This document shows, piece by piece, positions 47,301-56,515 of a DNA stretch of 64,000 bases. The first letter of the stretch is position 1, and every line of letters starts with the position of its first letter. The stretch lies in assembly GCA_037349105.1 (NCBI GenBank), contig JAYJMM010000101.1, positions 744,001 to 808,000 on the forward strand, in the 5' to 3' direction. The notes beneath the pieces are model-generated. The model saw only the letters and a list, made by a program, of their open reading frames with translations, made no database searches and was not told the origin of the DNA. This stretch comes from Limnomonas spitsbergensis (lineage: Eukaryota > Chlorophyta > Chlorophyceae > Chlamydomonadales). The translations under genes were made by a program, and so were the position numbers.

Positions 47301-50300
47301 CATGTCCACACTTCACACTTAAGAGGGGTGTTCATACCATCAGGAAGGTTTCTCTGATCCTTTTAAAATCCCCTCCCCACTCTCATCACCCCTCCCACCC
47401 AAACAATCCCATACCCCTTCCTGCTCCCCCTCCCCCTCCCGATCCAGTTTCCCTTGCCTCTCTTCCATGCCCCCAGGCCCACAACTCCATTCCTAATCCT
47501 GCTCGACCGCTCCCTCTCCTGAATTGTTCTCCTCTCCCTCTCTCTCTCTTACCCCCAGGATCTCACCCCAATCCTGACCCCCCTCCCAATTTCGACCCCC
47601 CTCCCAATCCCGATCCTGTCTCCTCTCCCTCTCTCTCCCTCCCCCCTAGGCTACTACCATCGCGTATCCCTGCGGTGAATGGCGCTACGTTCCATGTTGG
47701 TGACCAGGGTTTGGGGCAGAAGCATTTGTTTAATGGATTTTTGGGGGTGTCGGTACAAATGATTCACTAAACAACATTCGTTTTCTTGAATAACGGGATA
47801 ACACGAATTCCGGCTGATACGACGGTACCCGACTACCCGGTAGGATGGTATACGGTAAATACTATACCGTATATGTATATATATATATATAGTGATTGTT
47901 TTTGCGTTCACTCGGCCCTCCCACCTGTTTGCGTTGGCCTCTATGCTGGCCAGCAGGATGCGTACCGCCATCTCGTGGCAGTACGGGCGATGTACGGGGA
48001 AGCTCCCGTAGTTGGACCAGCATGACGTGGGGTTGTTGCCGCAAAGGTTGGCCATGTCTGAATGGGAAAAAACGAATCAGGAAACGTGAGCAATCGCTGC
48101 CGCAGCTCAGTGAGGAGGGCCATGTCTGCATGAGCAACCCAGGAATATGACTCAATCCATGAATTGTGGACGATATGAACGATTGCTGCAGCAGAGTTGG
48201 GTCATGTCAGAAAGTGTGATCAAGAACAAAAACAATAAGTCATATCTGCCGCAGGCTCAGTGTGGTTAGCCATGTCTTTTAGTAGAAACACAAACAACAC
48301 GAACACCAGTGTTGCTGCAGGCTCAGAGAGGCAGGCCATGTCCGCAAGTGTAAACACAAACAACCCCCCTCCCCTCCCCCCCCCCCTCCCCCCTCCTCCC
48401 TCCTCCCTCCTCCCCTCCTCCTCTCCTCCTCCCCCCTCTCTCCCCTGTCCCCTCCCCCTTTCCCCTCTCCCCTCCCCTCCCCCCTCCCCCCTCCCACCCC
48501 TACACACAATCTGTGGCTGTGACATGCTGCCTCCCCCCTCCCCCCTCCCCCCTCTCCCTTCCCCCCTCCCACCCCTACACACCATATGTGGCTGTGACAT
48601 GCGTCCCTCCCCCCCTCTCCCTTCCCCCCTCCCCCCTCTCCCTTCCCCCCTCCCCCCTCCCACCCCTACTCACAATCTGTGGCTGTGATATGCTGCCCTC
48701 CACCCCTCCTCCTCCACCCCCCCTCCCTACCTGTGGCTGTGACCATCAGGATGCCCCCTTCCGCCACGCACTGTACCGCTGTGTCAAGCAGCATCGCTGG
48801 CGTACCGTACGGGTCCAGGTCGACGGCATCGTACTTCTGTACATCATAACAGACCGTACAATGCATACACTACAATGAGACCCCGGCAGCAAGCTAACAT
48901 GCAATATAGCAGCAGCAGCTGATGCAGCATACGTGAGAACAGGCCCAGGCTGACAGAAACGTTATGCAAATCGCAACAGGCAATACAGCTGTACGTTGGT
49001 GACCTGGCAGCATGGGGACATGGGTTGCTTGGCATCCATGCCGTGCCGATTACGGTCCTGGTGGTGGCTGAATTACGTAGCTGGATTTCAGCCAGAGTCA
49101 TTGTATGGCGATTCACCTCCTTTGAATAGGAAGAGATGCTTATCATTTCCACAATTTCTAAATGAACAGTAAAAACAAACCATTGCGCTTGGTCAGAGAG
49201 CATTCATCGGTCAAAGAGAGGAACCGGTGCCCCGCTGCCATGTTCAGATCCAAGTGGTTACATCAGTTCCTGCCCACTGAGACCCCAAGTTGGAAAAGAC
49301 TCCATCTTCATCAAAAGAGCCCTCAGCACCCATGTCCAGACTCTCTGCCAGCTCTTCACATGCTCTAGTGCATCCGACCCCATAACTTCTCCCTCACCGA
49401 GTCACCGTATCGCCTAGATATGGCCCAGCAACGCTCCCCTGTCTGGTCGGATGCCCCTGTCAGCGCACCACCTCCATGCACCTCTCACCTCTTCTGTTTG
49501 CATCATGATCAGTCGTGCATCGCTGCATGTAGGTTGCACCTTGGCCACGACCTCGACACCGCAAATCATTATATTTTATTTAATTCTCTGTACCGGTACC
49601 TCCCTTTGTGCTCCTCTCTCACCTCTTCTGTTTGCATCATGATCAGTCGTGCATCGCTGCATGTCGGGTGCACCTTGGCCACCACCTCCGGCCCATTAAA
49701 TTCAATGTTACGGCGCATGATCTCCACCACAACGGGGTCCATGTCGTTTGAAGTAATGTGGGATATGCACGGGATCTGCACCAGTGGGATGGGCGCATGG
49801 GTACCAAGCCGTAGGCACGTGGATAAGAGTCAGATGCAAATGAGTCAGCAGGTAAGCGCACATGTGGGCAGGCAGGCGCATGATGTCCACCACATTGGGG
49901 CCCATGACGTTTGAAGTGATGCGGGAGATCCATGGGATCTGGACTGATGTGATGGGCACACCACCCCCGCCAATGACAGCGCACCTTAAACCCTAAACCA
50001 TGTTACCTAAAACAAGAAATCTATAGCGTTTTAATCGAAAGGTATAACCTGCACAGTTAACCCTAAAGCCAAACCGGGGTCTGAACCATTGGGCTCAACA
50101 ATCCCCCCACCACAGCGCACCCTGAAACCTCGACCCTAACCACCTCAACCCTTACACCACAAAGGTCTGGACCCTTGGGCGAATCGCCCCCCCCACATTT
50201 CAGTGCACCCTTAACCCTGAAACCTAATCCATTAAACCCTAGACTCTAAAAAATTGGACACTTCAGCCCAAAACCCTGAATCCACTGGGACCTGGGCCAT

Positions 50301-53300
50301 TGGGCACACACATCGCCTCACTACAGCGCACCGTAACCCCTTGACCCTAACAACCTGAAACATGAAACCCTGGACTATAAAACCTGAACACTAAAACCCA
50401 TAACCCTGCAACCACCGGGGCCTGGGCCATAAAGCACACCGATCACCCCACTACAGCACACCCTTACCCCCCAACCCTGAAACCTGACACCCTGAAACCA
50501 CCGGGGTCTGGACCCCTGGGCACACGAAGCCCTTCACTACAGCGCATCCTACACCCCTAAACCAAAAAAAAACTGCCCCCCATAAACTCTAAACCATTCA
50601 ACCCTAGATCCCCCCCCTCAACCCAAAACCATGAAACCCTGATCCTCCCACTTAAGCGCACCTCCTTTGCATATCGGACAGACCTCAGCCCTGAGGCCGC
50701 GAGGCCCTCCAGCACGCGTGCCCCCTGCAAACGACCACACATAACAACAGCTTCACACATGTTCACACATCAGGACAGATCTGGTGGGTTCAGGTTAAGC
50801 CAGGCTAGACTGACTAATTCACACATCAGGCCAGATCTGGTGAAGTCGAGTCAATTCAGGACGGGCCGGTCAATTCAGGACGGGCCAGTCAATCCAAGAC
50901 CGGCCAGTCAATTCAAACAGCTAGCAGACAGGAGAGCTTGCCCTTTGGTTCGCCTTCAGTATGACTTTCCTGCTCCTGCTCGCTTCTTTACGCTAGAGTT
51001 ATTGCGGCCGTGTGAGTGCTTGATGTTCGTGTACTTTTCCTACTCCTGCAATCCTGCTCGCCTTTTCTTAGCTGTCGACGAGGGCCACACGCGCACCCAG
51101 GCTGTACTTCTCTGTTTGCGTGTCACGTTTCAGCGGTCAGTCTCACACTTTTTGCAATCCAAGGAAAATAAAAGTGCATACCGCCAGACCATCTTTGACA
51201 GGCCGCTGAGCATGGGACGCTGAACCGATGGGGACCAAACCTGGATCGGCCTTCGGCCAGTTGCCCAGGCAGCAGGGCTTGCTGCGTCAAGACCCCCTAA
51301 CCTAAGGCCATGATGTAGCTGAGGTGTAGCTGAGGTGAGACTGAGGTGTAGCTGAGGTGTGGCTGAGGTGTAGCTGAAGGACCCTGCAACAGCCAGTGAT
51401 ATGCTCGTGGCACAGCGGGGAAGAGGCCGAAGAGGTGGAGAAGCCCCTGGCTAGGGTGCAACGTGGGGAGGGAGGGAGAGAGGGAGGAAGGGTAGGAGGG
51501 AGGAAGGGTAGGAGGGAGGGAGGGAAGGAGGGAGGGGGGAAAGGAGGGAGGGAGGGAGGGAGGGAGGGAGGGAGGGAAGGAGGGAGGGGGGAAAGGAGGG
51601 AGGGAGGAAGGGTAGGAGGGAGGGAGGGAAGGAGGGAGGGGGGAAAGGAGGGAGGGAAGGAGGGAGGGAGGGAGGGAGGGAGGGAGGGAGGGAGGGAGGG
51701 AGGGAGGGAGGAAAGGAGGGAGGGGGAAAGGTGGGAGGGAGGGAGGGAAGGAGGGAGGGAGGGAGGGAAGGAGGGAGGGAGGGAGGGAAGGAGGGAGGGG
51801 GGAAAGGAGGGAGGGGGGAAAGGAGGGAGGGAGGGAAGGAGGGAGGAAGGGATGGAGGGAGGGTGGGAAGGAGAGAGGGAAGGAGGGAGGGAAGGAGGGA
51901 GGGAGGGAAGGAAGGAGGCAGGGAGGGAGGGGGTAAAACGGGCTGAAGGCAGGTCCCCAAACGGTCAAGGAGGGAGGCAACAATGCGTGAAGGGTTTCCC
52001 CGAGGAGGGAGTTGTCCCCGAGGAGGAAGTTGTCCCCGAGGAGGGAGCCATGCCCCCATGGCCCCATGCGTTAAACACCTGCCGTAGTGCCTCCAGGGGA
52101 GCATCATGCGGCCCTTGGCTCCATGCTCCCATGCCTCCCATGCGTCACATGCATGCCTCCAGGGGAGCATCATGCGGCCCTTGGCTCCATGCTCCTATGC
52201 CTCCCATGCGTCATAAGCATGCCTCCAGGGGAGCATCATGCGGCCCTTGGCTCCATGCTCCCATGCCTCCCATGCGTCATAAGCATGCCTCCAGGGGAGC
52301 ATCATGCGGCCCTTGGCTCCATGCTCCCATGCCTCCCATGCGTCACATGCATGCCTCCAGGGGAGCATCATGCGGCCCTTGGCTCCATGCTCCTATGCCT
52401 CCCATGCGTCATAAGCATGCCTCCAGGGGAGCATCATGCGGCCCTTGGCTCCATGCTCCCATGCCTCCCATGCGTCATAAGCATGCCTCCAGGGGAGCAT
52501 CATGCGGCCCTTGGCTCCATGCTCCCATGCCTCCCATGCGTCACATGCATGCCTCAAGGGGAGCATCATGCGGCCCTTGGCTCCATGCTCCCATGCCTCC
52601 CATGCGTCACACACATGCCGCGATGCCTCCTAGGGAGCACCATACGGCCCATGGTTCCAAGCTCCCATACCCCCATGCGCCAAACAACTGTCATGGTGCA
52701 TCCAAGGGGGCATCATACGGCCTATTGCTCCATGCTCCCATGCATCACATGCATCACATGCAGGCTGCCATGCCTCCAGGGGAGCATAATGCGGCCAATG
52801 GCTCCATACCCCCATGCGTCACACACCTACCGCGATGCCTCCTGGGGGGCATCATGCGGCTCTTGCTCCATAAGCCAATACCCTCCTGCGTCACACACCT
52901 GTCGCGGTGCCCCCGCCGCCTTGGAGGACGCTCCCGGCCCACCTCCTGCTCCCGCCGCGTCCTGTTTGGGGAGCGGCTGCTTGCCGCTGGCCCAGCGCCC
53001 CTTGTTGGCTGTCTTGCCGGCTGCTGCCTTCTCCTGCTCCAGCATCGGCAGGAAGTGGCGCAGGACGACCACTGAGAGGTCCCTGTTTGTGACCTGCAAC
53101 AGACAATGGGTTTAGGGCTTAGGGCTTAGGTATAAGGGGGGACATGGGGGTCCATGTTTTAGGTTTTCAGGTTAAGGGTGTAGGGATAAAGGGGTACATG
53201 AGGGTTCAGGAGGGGATAAGGATCTGGTTCAGGCCTGGGATGAATTCTGGGTTCATATCGGGGCTCTGGTCGGGGCTTGTGTCGGGGTTTAGGTTTAGGT

Positions 53301-54988
53301 TATGATCAGGGTTGAAGTTTGGGTTTGAGTAGGGAGGTCAGGTCAAGGTTCGAGTATTCAGGTCGGGCTGAAGTCAGGGTTCAATGCAAGGTTCGGGGTG
53401 GGATGTAGGGTTGGGATTACGTCAAGCTTTAAGTCAGGGCTCAGGTCTGGGTTGGAGTCAGGGTTCACAGCAGGGCTCCCTGTATGCTCTATCCCATGTA
53501 TGCTCTATCCCATGCATGATCTATACCATGCATGCTCTATACAATGTATGCTCTATGCCATGCATGCTCTATCCCATGTATGCTCCATCCCATGCATGCT
53601 CTATCCCATGCATGCTCTATCCCATGTATGCTCTATCCCATGCATGCTCTATCCCATGTATGCTCTATCCCATGTATGCTCTATCCCATGTATGCTCTAT
53701 GCCATGCATGCTCTATCCCATGCATGCTCTATCCCATGCATGCTCTATCCCATGTATGCTCTATCCCATGCATGCTCTATCCCATGTATGCTCTATCCCA
53801 TGTATGCTCTATCCCATGTATGCTCTATCCCATGTATGCTCTATGCCATGCATGCTCTATCCCATGCATGCTCTATCCCATGTATGCTCTATCCCATGTA
53901 TGCTCTATCCCATGCATGCTCTATCCCATGTATGCTCTATACCATGCATGCTCTATCATATGCATGCTCTATCCCATGTATGCTCTATCCCATGCATGCT
54001 CTATCCCATGTATGATCTATCCCATGTATGCTCTATGCCATGCATGCTCTATCCCATGCACGCTCTATACCATGCATGCTCTATCCCATGTATGCTCTAT
54101 CCCATGTATGCTCTATACCATGCATGCTCTATACAATGTATGCTCTATGCCATGCATGCTCTATGCCATGCATGCTCTATCCCATGCATGCTCTATCCCA
54201 TGTATGCTCTATCCCATGTATGCTCTATACCATGCATGCTCTATCCCATGTATGCTCTATCCCATGTATGATCTATGCCATACATGCTCTATCCCATGCA
54301 TGCTCTATCCCATGCATGCTTTATCCCATGCATGCTCTATTCCATGCATGTTTTATCCCATGCACCTCAGCTATGGCCCAATACCCATGCGTGTCCATGC
54401 TGACTTACCTGTGCTTCATTGTAGAAGACATCATTGCCCTTCATCAGGATGTACCCCATGCCCTCCTTCATGACCTTGTAGCCGGCAGGGACCTCCCTGT
54501 TATGGTTTCGGTGGGGGGTGCGAGGGTTGCATGAGGCGCATGCAAAGCTGGGTGCAAGGGGTGTCTGAGACGTATAAAAAGAGACACATCCCATGCAGAG
54601 GGTCTGTAAGGCAGGAGCAGCCTTTCGTTTTACTGCACAGTGGAAGGGCTTACGTGGGGAGGGGGGGATCAGTCTGGCACGGGGCCCCGTGTGTGCGGGT
54701 CGGACGGCGTGTTACTATGATTCAATTTAGGCCCCACAGAACTGTTGTGCACGCAATGTTGGTATGTTTGATGGGGGCGGGAGGGCGTATGTAAGGTCGC
54801 GGCGGCATGCGAGGGGGGGGGGCGTGCACCGGCCCTCGCCCCCGCCCTCATTCGCTCCCTGGCGATCGCATCTGGCTGCCTACCCGGCAACAGCGGCTGA
54901 ACAGCCGAGCGCCCTTCTGTTTTCCAACTGCAACTTACATGGGCGCCTCGATGACGGCTGCTGCTGTCGGTGCAACTACTTCCGCCAT
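38339..54988 (-). CDS. TRM1: tRNA (guanine26-N2)-dimethyltransferase, 15 exons, 650 aa
   Basis: Transfers two methyl groups from S-adenosylmethionine to G26 of tRNA; nuclear/mitochondrial in other eukaryotes. Exons, all with consistent phase: 54939-54988 (ATG), 54409-54496, 52899-53093, 50662-50724, 49623-49775, 48731-48836, 47925-48057, 46978-47063, 46106-46194, 43092-43261, 41491-41652, 40880-41003, 40145-40245, 39680-39939, 38339-38511 (stop). Family motifs appear in order: [17 protein letters not shown] (39-55), [18 protein letters not shown] (115-132, SAM site), SNDMDP and SDARL (141-176), [11 protein letters not shown] (186-196, catalytic/SAM motif), [49 protein letters not shown] and [20 protein letters not shown], then WGPKSR near the C-terminus. 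Length fits the family. Odd points: the usual CxxC pairs of the C-terminal domain are single cysteines (SSGCDSF; RCPETG), and introns total about 14.7 kb. Confident. Confidence 0.95.
38555..38645. mobile_element. Diverged LINE-like 3' end in TRM1 intron 14
   Basis: TCAATGACGCAACCTGCTCA, AAAAAGGGCTTTTGGCCGCG and GTGGGCGACC resemble both the 38195 family and the 29130 family. Confidence 0.4.
39192..39434. mobile_element. MITE-like element with inverted ends and flanking direct repeat (TRM1 intron 14)
   Basis: Left end GAGGCCTGTCACTTAGAGGG (39202) and the right end read inwards on the minus strand, AAGGGGCTTGTCACTTAGGG (39424), are matching inverted repeats of about 26 bp. The 223-bp body is flanked on both sides by the direct repeat GTGCAGCTAA (39192-39201 and 39425-39434). 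No transposase is encoded. The flanking repeat could be an 8-10-bp target duplication, as in hAT elements, but the superfamily is not settled. Confidence 0.7.
40246..40480 (-). repeat. Acceptor-side copies of TRM1 exon 13
   Basis: GGTAAGACTGCAGGGAGAGA at the real acceptor (40241-40260) recurs as AGTACGACTGCATGGAGAGA (about 40331) and GGTACAACTGCAGGGATATC (about 40464). Short GTGATGTACAAC repeats lie between. Confidence 0.75.
40525..40879 (-). repeat. Three donor-side copies of TRM1 exon 12
   Basis: The last ~60 nt of exon 12 with its donor (ACTCACGTCCGGCGTCACTT then TGTCCATATTGACAGGGTG on plus) recur near 40530-40592, 40645-40707 and 40758-40822, each followed by a CACACTCTTTCACACTCCC-type intron block. 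Coding potential has decayed but the donors (GTGAG) persist. Confidence 0.9.
41004..41190 (-). repeat. Two acceptor-side copies of TRM1 exon 12
   Basis: The exon 12 start (GTCTTGACGGCCAGGGGGTT, GAGCCAGAGACCCTGAT) recurs near 41047-41085 (GTCTTGACGGCTAGGGTTTC) and 41155-41185 (TGTGCGAGCCGGAGACCCTT). Confidence 0.85.
41653..42010 (-). repeat. Three acceptor-side copies of TRM1 exon 11
   Basis: The exon 11 start ([19 protein letters not shown]) recurs as [14 protein letters not shown] near 41700-41745, a shorter LLDVPQCHG copy near 41810-41840, and [19 protein letters not shown] near 41935-41995. Each is followed by the GTGGGTGGATGGATGTAGGC-type intron block with CAGTAC words. Confidence 0.9.
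42455..42570 (-). other. Dispersed fragment shared with 50935-51225
   Basis: On the minus strand CCTGCTCTCGCCTTTTCTCA, GACGAGGGCCACATGCGCAC and CCTGGGCTGT match 51050-51105 on the plus strand (CCTGCTCGCCTTTTCTTAGC; GACGAGGGCCACACGCGCAC). Two diverged copies in opposite orientation in two TRM1 introns suggest a mobile element not otherwise recognised. Confidence 0.55.
42670..43091 (-). repeat. Three donor-side copies of TRM1 exon 10
   Basis: The end of exon 10 ([20 protein letters not shown] then GTGGGG) at 43092-43165 is copied at about 42945-43020, 42812-42875 and 42672-42745. The words GTCAGCCAGCACGCCG and GGATGGGATC are kept with rising divergence. Spacers are CCCTTAACCC-like. Confidence 0.9.
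43600..43655. repeat. (CTTCAGG)n microsatellite followed by poly-G
   Basis: Seven or more CTTCAGG units end in a run of G at about 43650. Confidence 0.9.
44540..44770. repeat. Telomere-like degenerate repeats with CCCAGCCCGAGC(A/T)CAT
   Basis: About four ~55-bp units containing CCCGAGC.CATCAG..TTAGGG and AACCCT(A/G)AA words. Confidence 0.65.
45146..46070 (-). repeat. Exon 9 donor copy plus ~48-bp C-rich minisatellite (TRM1 intron 9)
   Basis: About 17 units of the type CCACCAGCCCGCTACTCCAT then CCTCCCCCCATGGACCCAGG run from 45195 to 46060. At the far end (45146-45188) is a copy of exon 9's 3' end ([13 protein letters not shown], then GTGAAA). At the near end the last unit blends into the real donor at 46105. 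Junction and array were evidently duplicated together. The long Pro-rich frames are artefacts. Confidence 0.92.
46195..46350 (-). repeat. Acceptor-side copy of TRM1 exon 9
   Basis: GACAGCTTGGTGGCGGAGTC..GACAGCTGTGCGGGGAGAGG at the real acceptor recurs near 46306-46345 as GCCAGCTTAGCTGCACAGTC..GGAGCTCTGCGGGAGAGG. Confidence 0.8.
47390..47650. repeat. Pyrimidine-rich low-complexity tract (TRM1 intron 7)
   Basis: CCCCTCCC, CTCTCCCTCTCTCT and AATCCCGATCCTG words repeat irregularly. Confidence 0.8.
48058..48350 (-). repeat. Four acceptor-side copies of TRM1 exon 7
   Basis: The acceptor/exon start (GTTGGCCATGTCTG on plus) recurs with its upstream CTCAGTG block near 48103-48130, 48185-48212, 48248-48278 and 48318-48350 (GGCTCAGAGAGGCAGGCCAT then GTCCGCAAGTG). 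Confidence 0.85.
48360..48730 (-). repeat. Three donor-side copies of TRM1 exon 6 in a C/T tract
   Basis: CTACCTGTGGCTGTGACCAT at the real donor recurs as CAATCTGTGGCTGTGACATG (about 48508), CATATGTGGCTGTGACATG (about 48583) and CAATCTGTGGCTGTGATATG (about 48673). They are separated by CCCCCCTCCC tracts. Confidence 0.9.
49485..49622 (-). repeat. Donor-side copy of TRM1 exon 5
   Basis: CACCTCTTCTGTTTGCATCA then TGATCAGTCGTGCATCGCTG at the real exon end (49621-) is copied almost exactly at 49486-49552, about 135 bp away, then diverges. Confidence 0.95.
49776..49965 (-). repeat. Acceptor-side copy of TRM1 exon 5
   Basis: Near 49871-49960 the minus strand reads [20 protein letters not shown], a copy of the exon 5 start [20 protein letters not shown] with its upstream GGTGTGCCCATC acceptor context. 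Confidence 0.92.
49985..50661 (-). repeat. ~100-bp donor-side repeats with telomere-like spacers (TRM1 intron 4)
   Basis: The exon 4 donor context (CACTTAAGCGCACCT on plus) recurs about six times as CACTACAGCGCACC or near variants (about 50115, 50198, 50320, 50450, 50535). Each is linked with GGGGTCTGGACC.TTGGGCACAC and runs of AACCCTAAACC/AACCCTGAAACC. Confidence 0.75.
50935..51230 (+). other. Dispersed fragment shared with 42455-42570
   Basis: See the partner entry. This copy is longer (about 290 bp) and includes CTTTTTGCAATCCAAGG and a partly open frame with no recognisable domain. Confidence 0.5.
51470..51935. repeat. (GGGA)n/(GGAA)n purine tract, ~465 bp
   Basis: GGAGGGAGGGAGGGAAGGAG repeats almost without interruption, extreme purine/pyrimidine strand asymmetry. 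Large frames over it (Gly/Arg/Glu or Pro/Ser) are artefacts. Confidence 0.97.
52085..52898 (-). repeat. 66-bp minisatellite grown from TRM1 exon 3 donor
   Basis: About 12 units (GCCTCCAGGGGAGCATCATG, CGGCCCTTGGCTCCATGCTC, CCATGCCTCCCATGCGTCA) with cctcc at 52156 and 52222, giving a 66-bp period. The last units (GCGTCACACACCTACCGCGA) merge into the real donor GCGTCACACACCTGTCGCGG at 52888-52907, so the array includes splice-site copies. Confidence 0.93.
53100..53480. repeat. Degenerate GGGTTTAGGTT/CAGGGTTC repeats
   Basis: Telomere-like and GTCAGGGTT(C/T) words fill TRM1 intron 2 beside the exon 3 acceptor. Confidence 0.6.
53485..54365. repeat. 15-bp minisatellite (ATGCTCTATCCCATG), ~58 units
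   Basis: Near-perfect 15-bp units with CATGCATG/CATGTATG variants fill most of TRM1 intron 2. The period is a multiple of three, hence long plus-strand frames ([13 protein letters not shown]), which are not genes. Confidence 0.97.
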
Positions 54989-56100
54989 CCGGGTGAGCAA
55001 GCGGGCGGCAAAGCGGTATAGCAGTCTCGCAGTCAATCAGCGTGCCTGTGCAGCTGACTTATTACCTTATCTGTGAAGTCGCCTATTGTTTAAAAATGGC
55101 GGGGTGTTTTCTGAAGGGTGTTCACGGCGTCAGGGAGGGCAAGGCAGGGCTGCAACAGCACACCAGCTGACACTGGCAGTCAGTGCGTGAAGAATCGCCT
55201 TCCTTATGGGCCTGCCTCCCAGGTAACTCCAGGTCACAAGCAACATAGGATCTAGTGTCCTCCTTCTTCACCTTCTGTACGGCATTTAAAATCCCGTATT
55301 CCTCAAGCCACGCTCAGGCGTTTTCTTTCTTTCTTTCTTTCACCCGCGGCAAACCTTAACACCAAACCGGCCGTGCAACCAGAACGACTACAGTTCGCGC
55401 TGATAAAAAAACATCGAATCTGCAAAGTAGGGTGCAACACTGAGGGCACGGACGATAACTTCCATGTCCAAACTGCCACGTATCAAAACTGCGATTTGGG
55501 GACGCCCGACAGCCTTGCGGCCGACTCCTGTCCTGCTGAAAGTAAAAATGGTATAGAGGGGGAAAGGCCAAAAATGGAAAATTGGGGCCGAACGCTGCCG
55601 ACACGGATGAGAAGTATGACTTCGAAACGTCCACGCGGATCTGACTGAAGATGGTCGTACCAGTGTAAATTCTAGACTTCCTTTCTCTAGGCTAGGGGGG
55701 TGGGGGCAAAAAAATCATTATCCCCATCATGTAGGAAAGTGAACCCATGACTGACAACCAACCCACTTAATTAAACCTTCATTTCTCAGTCAAAACACAG
55801 AATTACCGGGTACCAAAGGAATCTGATCCCATAGCAGAAAAATGCGCTTCGCGTAGTTTCAATTAATCTAGCTGGTGATCAAAAGTACAAATAAAAAACA
55901 GAAAGCATACATGGGATCCAGTCGGGGATGCGGGTCACCTACTTATTTACCTACTGTGGCTAGTGATTTAAAAGCTCCAAATCGGGAGACTTAAGGCAGC
56001 ACACTATTTCTTACTTAAGCTTGGGCATGTGCCCCTTGAGCGCCTTGCCTCTGTGCGTCAAGGAGACCTCCTTCCTCAGCACCCTTTCAAATTCCTAAGC
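54989..56100. other. TRM1 upstream flank, no gene supported
   Basis: TRM1 leader and promoter region. A (TTTC)n run lies near 55320-55341. No other supported feature. Confidence 0.4.
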
Positions 56101-56358
56101 CTATCTCGCCACATCTACCTCCGTTGGCTTTGGACCAGGGTGGGATGACTCCATATGGTTCAGGGATTCATCAGGGGATGGAATTTGCGACGGACTCTCC
56201 GGTGCCGCCTCAATTGCTCGTATAGTAGTCTCGACAGCAGCAGCAGCAGCCTCGACAGCAACAGCAGGAGGTACGAGAGCCGCAGGTGTAGCAGGAGGAG
56301 GAGAAGGGAATAGATATGCAATCATGCGTCCCCGTTTTGATGAAGCCTCCTTGGCCAT
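56101..56358 (-). CDS. Small ORF, 85 aa, unknown
   Basis: Starts MAKEASSKRGRM and has Pro/Ala/Val-rich and acidic stretches. A (CAG)n-like run near 56235-56270 explains the Ala. No domain is recognised and no splice partners were found. It may be a fragment of a mobile element or not a gene. Confidence 0.2.
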   Translation of the reverse strand: MAKEASSKRGRMIAYLFPSPPPATPAALVPPAVAVEAAAAAVETTIRAIEAAPESPSQIPSPDESLNHMESSHPGPKPTEVDVAR

Positions 56359-56515
56359 TCTTGTACTTTTTACATTGTCGATGGATCTTTAAAGCTGATG
56401 CGTTGTCGGTTTAAGATTTTACCACAATGCGCCCAAATGAAGTTGTCGTATCTCATCCATTGCTTAAATGTTACCAACTTTTTTGGTTGGCTCGTTAATG
56501 GGCTGAATAACAACA

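Noticed and set aside
48260..48688. Pro/Ser-rich 142-codon frame
   Set aside because: C/T tract with TRM1 exon 6 donor copies.
51396..53075. 559-codon Gly/Arg/Glu frame
   Set aside because: GGGA tract fused with the 66-bp array in TRM1 intron 3; overlaps the true exon 3 on the other strand.
53384..54534. Cys/Met-rich frames of 168-313 codons ([10 protein letters not shown]..)
   Set aside because: 15-bp minisatellite in TRM1 intron 2; open in all plus frames.
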